DNA from: a bacterium CG2_30_54_10 | Lineage (GTDB): Bacteria > Muiribacteriota > Ozemobacteria > Ozemobacterales > Ozemobacteraceae | NCBI GenBank assembly: GCA_001872985.1 | Contig: MNYA01000443.1 | Location: 1-6,632, forward strand | Length of the DNA stretch: 6,632 bases | Reading direction: 5' to 3' | Part shown: positions 1 through 4,111 of the stretch, piece by piece | Layout: each line of letters opens with the position of its first letter | Position numbering within the stretch: the first letter of the stretch is position 1 | Notes under the pieces: generated by a model | Databases searched by the model: none | The model's input: only the letters and a program-made list of their open reading frames with translations | Told to the model about the DNA's origin: nothing | Position numbers and translations under genes: made by a program

Positions 1-84
1 TGTTGCCGCCTCCATTACCAAAAAATCCAAGCGTTTCACTTATCTACTCAATAATTCGGGGAAACTCAATGATTTCTGGCGCAA

Positions 85-149
85 GAGACTTCTCCCTTCG
101 GTCGAAATGACAGCATCGTTTGTCATTCCGAACGAATGTGAGGAATCTC
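85..149. repeat. Imperfect inverted repeat, REP/MITE-like
   Basis: A 28-nt arm at 85-112 (GAGACTTCTC...GAAATGACA) faces a 29-nt arm at 121-149 (TGTCATTCCG...GGAATCTC) across an 8-nt spacer. By hand alignment about 23 of 28 positions pair, with one bulge. RNA from either strand could fold into a long hairpin. From memory, closely similar TGTCATTCCGAACGAA / TCGAAATGACA arms are scattered between genes in many environmental bacterial genomes, which suggests a dispersed non-autonomous repeat. That copy number is inferred, because only one copy is visible here. Confidence 0.65.
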
Positions 150-243
150 GCTTTATGTTGAGAATCAGCTAATGCCCCTTCTTTTTGAGCAGATACAAAA
201 TACCGATGCCGTGCAAAATTCTGCTGATGGTCCTCCAAGACGG

Positions 244-279
244 CACTGCGGGTAAGACAATCACTTCTTACCCGCAATG
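244..279. repeat. Strong hairpin 30 nt past the last operon gene
   Basis: TGCGGGTAAGA at 247-257 is perfectly complementary to TCTTACCCGCA at 266-276 around an 8-nt loop. The stem extends two more pairs (244-245 with 278-279) after one mismatch. It begins about 30 nt beyond the stop of the YjfB-like gene on the minus strand, so it could protect the 3' end of the transcript or slow polymerase. It lacks a following T-run and therefore is not a standard intrinsic terminator. Its flank (AATGACA at 276-282) matches the end of the neighbouring repeat at 85-149, so it may be another arm of the same repeat family. Confidence 0.55.
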
Positions 280-309
280 ACATTGTGTAGACTGCGCTTC
301 TGCATGAGA

Positions 310-495
310 CTAAGCCATCACATCGATATTTTGGCCCAGCCCACCTTCAGATGCAAGTGCGGTTGCTTCCTGCTGATTGACCTTGATGAGCTTTTTCGCG
401 AGATCCAGCGTCTGGGCTTGTCCCATTTCGAGAATTTTCATCAACTCAGCTATCCCAGAACCTCCGGAACCTCCGGAAACGCCGCCGACTCCCAT
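310..495 (-). CDS. YjfB-like putative motility protein, 61 aa
   Basis: This small protein resembles the YjfB family of putative motility proteins (about 55-65 aa, function unknown). What shows it is the length, a single amphipathic helical stretch (roughly residues 15-45, IAELMKILEMGQAQTLDLAKKL) and the C-terminal G-x-N-I-D-V signature (LGQNIDVMA), which matches the usual LG.xIDv ending. The ATG at 495 follows a perfect AGGAGG 9 nt upstream. The gene is last in the operon, 26 nt after fliS. Oddly, residues 2-14 are almost only Gly, Ser and Val (GVGGVSGGSGGSG) where relatives usually have a short polar start. There is no signal peptide or membrane segment, so a cytoplasmic or flagellum-associated place is inferred. 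The assignment is by eye from a short family, so it is moderately secure. Confidence 0.72.
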   Translation of the reverse strand: MGVGGVSGGSGGSGIAELMKILEMGQAQTLDLAKKLIKVNQQEATALASEGGLGQNIDVMA

Positions 496-504
496 TGGTC
501 ACCA

Positions 505-510
505 CCTCCT
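505..510 (-). promoter_or_regulatory. Shine-Dalgarno site of the YjfB-like gene
   Basis: The minus strand reads AGGAGGTGGTGACC before the ATG at 495. This is the full consensus AGGAGG, 9 nt from the start codon and the strongest ribosome site in the window. It fixes the start and predicts high translation of this small gene relative to its neighbours. Confidence 0.8.
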
Positions 511-521
511 TTCCAGAATTA

Positions 522-965
522 TCAGGCTGCGACATTCAACCGCGGCTTGTTGGGCGGCGGCTGGCTCGAGCTCGTGTTCTTGCCGTGAAGCCTGATCACC
601 TCAACCCATGTGCCGCGTAAATCCTCGATAAGGGGGCGAATCTGCCGCATCGGCTCGGGATCCTTTTTGATATTGGCTTCGCTCAGCTTGTCGAGGAAAA
701 AAAGATAAAGTCGCTCAAGGTTGACCGCAATCTCGCCGCCCTTCTCTTTGTTGAGCGAGGTCAGAAGTTCGGCGATGATCGCCTGGACGCGTAGAAGGTT
801 GTTGCTGATCTTTTCCACGTCCTTTCCATTGAAAGCCTCATCGGCTTGCGCCATGAACCTCAGGGCGCCATCGTAAAGCATCAGGATCAGCGCCTCCGGG
901 GAAGCAGTATCGATCTGCGTTTTGCGGTAGGCATCCGGTTGTCCCAAATTGACCACGATGCTCAC
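522..965 (-). CDS. fliS: Flagellar export chaperone FliS
   Basis: FliS binds the C-terminal part of newly made flagellin in the cytoplasm, prevents early polymerisation and delivers it to the flagellar type III export gate. The family pattern is clear: AYRKTQIDTASPEALILMLYDGALRFM at residues 12-38, the helix QAIIAELLTSLNKEKGGEIAVNLERLYLFF at 61-90, and the closing helix with LRGTWVEV near 116-123. At 147 aa it is slightly longer than typical, because of a polar tail with SSSQPPP near residues 132-138. The chosen GTG at 965 overlaps the maf stop as GTGA, a common coupling arrangement. A second GTG at 956 has a better-spaced ribosome site and would give 144 aa. All conserved FliS sequence lies after both starts, so function is secure and only the first three residues are in doubt. 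Confidence 0.96.
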   Translation of the reverse strand: MSIVVNLGQPDAYRKTQIDTASPEALILMLYDGALRFMAQADEAFNGKDVEKISNNLLRVQAIIAELLTSLNKEKGGEIAVNLERLYLFFLDKLSEANIKKDPEPMRQIRPLIEDLRGTWVEVIRLHGKNTSSSQPPPNKPRLNVAA

Positions 966-968
966 CTC
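962..968 (-). promoter_or_regulatory. Shine-Dalgarno/overlap site deciding the fliS start
   Basis: On the minus strand GAGGTGA (968-962) contains the maf stop TGA, the possible fliS start GTG (965-963) and a 7-base match to the anti-Shine-Dalgarno sequence. It lies 5 nt before a second in-frame GTG at 956-954. The same bases may therefore be a re-initiation start or the ribosome site of the later start. Either way, fliS translation is tied to the end of maf translation. Confidence 0.55.
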
Positions 969-3277
969 TTTCCCATAGCAACCGCTGTTCCCGAACGCAT
1001 TCCAGCCCCGGGTTTTGACAGGGATTGAATGGAGTTGTCCAACAAGGGCATCTGATACTCATAGAATCGTAATTCCGCCTCGAAAAATCTCATCAATTCC
1101 TCCAACCATTCACCGGTTTTCGGATTTGGCGCTGATTTGAGGGCTTTGAGCTCCATTCCATGACGGGTGACAAACTTGGCCTGATGAATGGAAAACCAGT
1201 TGAACAGAACCTGACTGCCGGATAACAGATCGTGAAGGCCAAGCAGGTCATCGAACTGAGCCTTTGCCGGGCCATCCAGATCGACCAGGTGCGTTTCCCC
1301 AACACTCCTTGAAAGCTTGCGACAAACCTGCCGACCACGCCGGCTCTCATTCTCATGTTTCCCCAACTCCCGACGGATTCCGTCCAACCCACGGCACATA
1401 TCGTCCAATCGGCACAGGACAGGCTCCGTCATCGCCTGCGAGATAATCTCGGCAATCGGCGTGCCTTTGTTGAGATACTTTTTGATGGTTTCTTCGAGCG
1501 AAAGGCAGGTCACATATCGGGTCATGATACCGCCCTCGGTGGCGTTGACGACCGTTCGATCGGTCTGTCGAATCTGATCTTCGAACCAGCTCCGGTAAAG
1601 ATTCATGTTCTGATCGGTGAACAGCACTTCACCCGTGGATTTAGTTATCCGATGGACACCACGCTTGGCGATGTAGGCAAGAGTCTCGTGCTCAAGCGAT
1701 GTGAACGGATGGACGGAGTCGTAGAAAACATCATCCGAATACGAGCCTCTTACATAAAGGCGCCCATCCTGAAAGGAAAGATCGAGCCCGACAAAGATTA
1801 TCGGGTCGCAACCGAACTGGCGAGCCATATCGAAGGCTGTCGTGGCGATCGATCCCCAGCACAGAACTTTTCCGATTGGCTCGCGGAACGGTTCCAGGAG
1901 ATTTCCGAGACCGCTTCCGAAGGTCATTACCATTTTGGGGCCGGCGAAACTTTTCATGATGTCGGGGTGTGTCATCGGCTCGATCGCGAGCCAGACCCCG
2001 GTCTCTTGCTCAACACCGACGAAATCAAGAGAGTTCAGATACGATGGGTCGGCCGCGCAAACGATATGAGGCCGGAGCCCGCGTGCGACAAGCGGCCGAA
2101 ATGTCGTGTCGGTAGCCAGGATCAGGAAACGATCTGAAACCTCCGAAAGAAGATGAACGTTCTTCTCGAGGGAAGGACCCGCCGCGACAATTACCGCCGG
2201 GACATTCCGGAATTTTCCGAAGAGGCGGGAAACCCCGGGCAGTCGCGCCAGAGCATCGATATTCGCGAAGGCATTGGTATGGAACTCATGGCCGGTATGC
2301 ATTAGAGTGACAAGGTTTCCCTTGGACCTTTTGCAGAGGTAGCGGATTTTTTCTTTCACGCGCTCGAAGTAAACGTGGAAACGTGCAAGGCTTGGAGGAT
2401 GCTCGATGATGGTCAGCGCATCCAGCGCCCCCCAATCGAGGGCATGATACCAGGATTCGCCGACCTGATCGGGAGTATTTCCGATACACCAGTCGATCCT
2501 GGGATTCGCAAGCAAGGTTCGCATGTCTCGGGTCGAAAGCGCCAGAAAGAAAACCTGCGGGTCCGGCTCGATAACGAACACCTGGTGTTCGATCACCGGG
2601 CCTATTAAACGCGCCAGAAGGTCATCCAGAACATATCCAAGTCCCATTCCCAATACAATGAAATGGGCCTGCACTGGAGTCGCGCCGGTCACGCCGGTCA
2701 CGCCGGTCACGCTGGTCGCGCCGATCACGCTGGTCGCGTTGTTTGTGCTGGTTGCGCCGATCGCGCCGGTCATGCTGGTCGTGTCGGTTGTACTGATCGC
2801 GCTAGTAGCACCGGTCGTACTGGTCGCGTTGTCTGTGCTGGTCGCGCTGGTCGCGCTGGTCGCGTTGTCTGTGCTGGTCGCGCTGGTCGCGCTGGTTGCG
2901 TTGTCTGTGCTGGTCGCGTTGGTCGCGCTGGTTGCGTTGTTTGTGCTGTTTGCGCTGTTTGCGCTGATCGCGCCGGGCTTGCCGGGCATGCTGGCCGCGT
3001 CCATCGCGCTGAGCACTCTGATCGCGCCGGACTTGCTGGTTGCGTCGATCGCGCAGTCAACTTGGCGGCGGGCTTCAGCTTCGGGTTCGTATCGACTGTG
3101 GTAGGCGAATGCTTTGCCGCCAGCCTCGCTTACCTGAAGGGCTGGCGACCCATTCCTGGCCGGCTGGATCCGATATTGCACGCCTTCATCGACCTTTTTC
3201 GTAAGATCGACAAGCTTGACCAGATCAGGGTGCCGAATCAGCGCGGGGAGATTCTGTTGGAGCATTGTAGGGCTCAT
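962..3277 (-). CDS. maf: Maf/DUF115 flagellin glycosyltransferase with Ser/Thr-rich insert
   Basis: Motility accessory factors attach nonulosonic acids (pseudaminic or legionaminic type) to Ser/Thr of flagellin in the cytoplasm before export. The N-terminal domain is split: residues about 5-75 (ending HSRYEPEAEARR) and 204-300, starting with the strand HFIVLGMGLGY (GxGxG, nucleotide-binding-like) and continuing VFVIEPDPQVF. The central MAF_flag10/DUF115 domain spans about 350-510, with VIVAAGPSL at 362-370, ATDTTFRPL, PHIVCAADP and IIFVGLDLSF. A helical C-terminal part follows. Between the two N-terminal halves lies a tract of about 97 residues (104-200), half Ser/Thr, built on 12-residue repeats, where relatives normally have a short linker. 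Without it the length (about 675 aa) is ordinary. The ATG at 3277 is preceded by an in-frame TGA 9 nt upstream; an ATG at 3265 has no ribosome site. It overlaps fliS by 4 nt. The family call is strong; the sugar used is unknown. Confidence 0.92.
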   Translation of the reverse strand: MSPTMLQQNLPALIRHPDLVKLVDLTKKVDEGVQYRIQPARNGSPALQVSEAGGKAFAYHSRYEPEAEARRQVDCAIDATSKSGAIRVLSAMDAASMPGKPGAISANSANSTNNATSATNATSTDNATSATSATSTDNATSATSATSTDNATSTTGATSAISTTDTTSMTGAIGATSTNNATSVIGATSVTGVTGVTGATPVQAHFIVLGMGLGYVLDDLLARLIGPVIEHQVFVIEPDPQVFFLALSTRDMRTLLANPRIDWCIGNTPDQVGESWYHALDWGALDALTIIEHPPSLARFHVYFERVKEKIRYLCKRSKGNLVTLMHTGHEFHTNAFANIDALARLPGVSRLFGKFRNVPAVIVAAGPSLEKNVHLLSEVSDRFLILATDTTFRPLVARGLRPHIVCAADPSYLNSLDFVGVEQETGVWLAIEPMTHPDIMKSFAGPKMVMTFGSGLGNLLEPFREPIGKVLCWGSIATTAFDMARQFGCDPIIFVGLDLSFQDGRLYVRGSYSDDVFYDSVHPFTSLEHETLAYIAKRGVHRITKSTGEVLFTDQNMNLYRSWFEDQIRQTDRTVVNATEGGIMTRYVTCLSLEETIKKYLNKGTPIAEIISQAMTEPVLCRLDDMCRGLDGIRRELGKHENESRRGRQVCRKLSRSVGETHLVDLDGPAKAQFDDLLGLHDLLSGSQVLFNWFSIHQAKFVTRHGMELKALKSAPNPKTGEWLEELMRFFEAELRFYEYQMPLLDNSIQSLSKPGAGMRSGTAVAMGKR
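2678..2971 (-). repeat. Low-complexity Ala/Thr/Ser/Asn tract inside maf
   Basis: These bases encode Maf residues 103-200. By hand count 48 of residues 105-200 are Ser or Thr; the rest is mainly Ala, Gly, Asn, Val and Ile. There is no Lys, Arg or Glu, and only four Asp. The DNA grows from a 9-bp theme: GCGACCAGC (Ala-Thr-Ser) on the minus strand in the core, and three exact copies of GCCGGTCAC on the plus strand at 2684-2710 (Thr-Gly-Val) at the C-terminal end. The 9-bp period keeps the reading frame. The tract opens long meaningless frames on the plus strand. I infer a flexible, probably disordered insert. Confidence 0.9.
2828..2971 (-). repeat. 36-bp in-frame minisatellite, four units
   Basis: Unit boundaries on the plus strand fall at 2828, 2864, 2900 and 2936. 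The GTTGTCTGTGCTG motif recurs exactly 36 bp apart three times and in degenerate form a fourth. Each unit encodes 12 residues: two identical copies of ATSATSATSTDN (Maf residues 127-138 and 139-150), one near copy ATSATNATSTDN (115-126) and one diverged copy AISANSANSTNN (103-114). The decay is graded from one end, as expected of a tandem array growing by slippage or unequal exchange. Copy change would add or remove 12 residues without frameshift. Confidence 0.9.
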
Positions 3278-3300
3278 GACAGTTCAGAACCACCCTTCCT

Positions 3301-3315
3301 CCCGGGACGCCCGGG
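3301..3315. repeat. Short GC hairpin just before maf
   Basis: CCCGGG at 3301-3306 and CCCGGG at 3310-3315 form a 6-bp GC-only stem with a 3-nt loop. On the minus strand it ends directly at GGGAGGAAGGGTGG, the purine-rich stretch serving as the weak, distant ribosome site of maf (GGTGG about 12 nt from the ATG). The stem could mask part of that site and damp maf translation. This regulatory role is only inferred. Confidence 0.4.
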
Positions 3316-3389
3316 CATCGTTCAGATCAAGCTCAACACAACGCAACTTCTCGAAAAGAGAGGCTACGCGCCCCCCCTCGACATGCGAA

Positions 3390-3417
3390 GTAAGGGCGAC
3401 CGGTCGGTCGCCTCTAC
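3390..3417. repeat. Palindromic dispersed-type repeat in the gap before maf
   Basis: GTAAGGGCGACC at 3390-3401 faces GGTCGCCTCTAC at 3406-3417 around a 4-nt GGTC loop. Ten of twelve positions pair, including all nine next to the loop apart from one. It lies in the 192-nt gap between the 208-aa gene and maf, the only wide gap in this otherwise compact operon. From memory, near-identical GGCGACCGACCGGTCGCC palindromes occur in many copies in some uncultured-phylum genomes, which would make this an inserted repeat. Together with the GGGATTA units at 3467-3484 it may form one element of about 100 bp. Confidence 0.55.
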
Positions 3418-3466
3418 AGCCACGCGGTCGGGCGCCTTGCGCTCTCCGGTCTGCTTTCGTAATTTT

Positions 3467-3484
3467 CCCCTAATCCCTAATCCC
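3467..3484 (-). repeat. GGGATTA short tandem repeat at the end of the 208-aa gene
   Basis: The minus strand reads GGGATTAGGGATTAGGGG, two 7-bp units plus a partial one. It supplies the last codons and the TAG stop of the upstream gene (Gly-Ile-Arg-Asp-stop). The heptamer gives three G-tracts, one short of a classical G-quadruplex. It probably marks the edge of the repeat DNA that fills the gap before maf. Confidence 0.6.
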
Positions 3485-4096
3485 TGTTTCATTGGCCGAC
3501 TTGAGTTTTCCGAAAATTTCCAGGCTTTCTTTGAAAAGGTCGGGGAACTCGTATTCGAGAATGTCGGCAAGGCCGACCCAGTCCTGATTTTCCTGGGAAT
3601 TCCGCAAGCCTTCGATGTGTTGGTTTATCCGCTCCAATAATTGTTTGCGGCGCATTTCCAGACCTGATTCCTGCATTGCACCCGCAAACCCTTGCTCGAG
3701 GTTCGCGAGCATTGTGGAAAGCCATTCCAAACCGTCGATCAACTCGAGAAAAGCGTCCATGGCTTCCTTTACCTTACCGATGCGAAGATCGCCGGCGATT
3801 GCGAGCGCCTGTTCCTCGACATGTGGAACGATGACCGCGCTGTCATTTACACCTGCCTGCAACAGTTGCTTTGCCGTTGCCGCGATGAACTCGACACTCT
3901 GACAATCGAGCACTCGTTTTCCCTCGAGCTTCGCTAAATCATCAGGATCGATGTGGGTTTCATCCGCGATCAACTCGACGATGGTCAGCCCATTTTTTTT
4001 CAGGTCGTCCCGGATTGCGGCCATCAGGCCCGCCAGGGTTACTTCCGGTGTCAGTTCTTCAACATCAAGCGGTTGGCCGTTCAACAGGATTTTCAA
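3470..4096 (-). CDS. Unrecognised flagellar-operon protein, 208 aa, two-part
   Basis: I cannot name this protein. Residues 1-75 have the order strand (MKILLNGQPL), helix (LAGLMAAIRDDLKKNG), strand (TIVELIADE), then an acidic loop and a last strand (SVEFIAA). This looks like a small beta-grasp-type domain, which is inference from the pattern. Residues 76-200 are helical, with EAMDAFLELIDGLEWLSTML at about 111-130 and LLERINQHIEGLRNSQENQDWVGLADILEYEFPDLF at about 153-188, the kind of bundle seen in export chaperones. There is no signal peptide or membrane segment. The TTG start at 4096 is supported by AGGGGG 7 nt upstream, directly after the fliD stop. Its place between fliD and maf suggests a helper for FliD or flagellin, analogous in position to FliT but not demonstrably homologous. 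The last residues (ETGIRD) come from GGGATTA repeat DNA and may replace an original end. Confidence 0.85.
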   Translation of the reverse strand: MKILLNGQPLDVEELTPEVTLAGLMAAIRDDLKKNGLTIVELIADETHIDPDDLAKLEGKRVLDCQSVEFIAATAKQLLQAGVNDSAVIVPHVEEQALAIAGDLRIGKVKEAMDAFLELIDGLEWLSTMLANLEQGFAGAMQESGLEMRRKQLLERINQHIEGLRNSQENQDWVGLADILEYEFPDLFKESLEIFGKLKSANETGIRD

Positions 4097-4103
4097 AGGA
4101 TTT

Positions 4104-4109
4104 CCCCCT
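4104..4109 (-). promoter_or_regulatory. Shine-Dalgarno site of the 208-aa gene
   Basis: AGGGGG on the minus strand starts 2 nt after the fliD TAA stop and lies 7 nt before a TTG codon at 4096. No ATG or GTG is better placed, so this site decides for the rare TTG start. The closeness to the fliD stop suggests that ribosomes finishing fliD feed this gene. Confidence 0.65.
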
Positions 4110-4111
4110 TG

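Larger units (their letters stand above)
1..309. other. Non-coding region downstream of the motility operon
   Basis: I see no convincing gene in these 309 bases. The stretch holds two inverted-repeat structures (85-149 and 244-279) separated by AT-richer sequence without recognisable coding signal. A 79-codon open frame on the minus strand starts inside the second repeat and runs through the first, so it is read as an artefact. The minus strand near the left edge has GGAGG about 8 nt inside the window, which could be the Shine-Dalgarno site of another gene beginning just outside. No hairpin followed by a T-run was found on the minus strand, so the operon end has no textbook intrinsic terminator here. 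Confidence 0.6.

Noticed and set aside
1..15. Start of another minus-strand gene (ATG at 15, or GGAGG as ribosome site for a start outside)
   Set aside because: Too little sequence remains to test a reading frame, and the ATG has no ribosome site before it.
244..279. Intrinsic terminator
   Set aside because: The stem is strong, but neither strand has a T-run after it, so it is listed as a repeat hairpin.
44..283. 79-codon minus-strand open frame in the downstream region
   Set aside because: It starts inside one inverted repeat and runs through another. Its FVRNDKRCCHFDRREKS-type translation is what such repeats yield by chance, and there is no ribosome site.
1355..2137. 260-codon plus-strand open frame
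   Set aside because: It lies fully antisense to conserved Maf sequence and has no recognisable family or operon context.
2828..2971. Possible CRISPR array because of the 36-bp period
   Set aside because: The units are directly adjacent with no unique spacers, are in frame with maf and encode ATSATSATSTDN repeats.
2663..3640. 325-codon plus-strand open frame rich in AGRAGRA-like repeats, and the overlapping 2523-3104 frame
   Set aside because: Both are antisense shadows of the 9-bp and 36-bp repeats in maf, which remove stop codons from all phases. They cross the maf start and show no domain.
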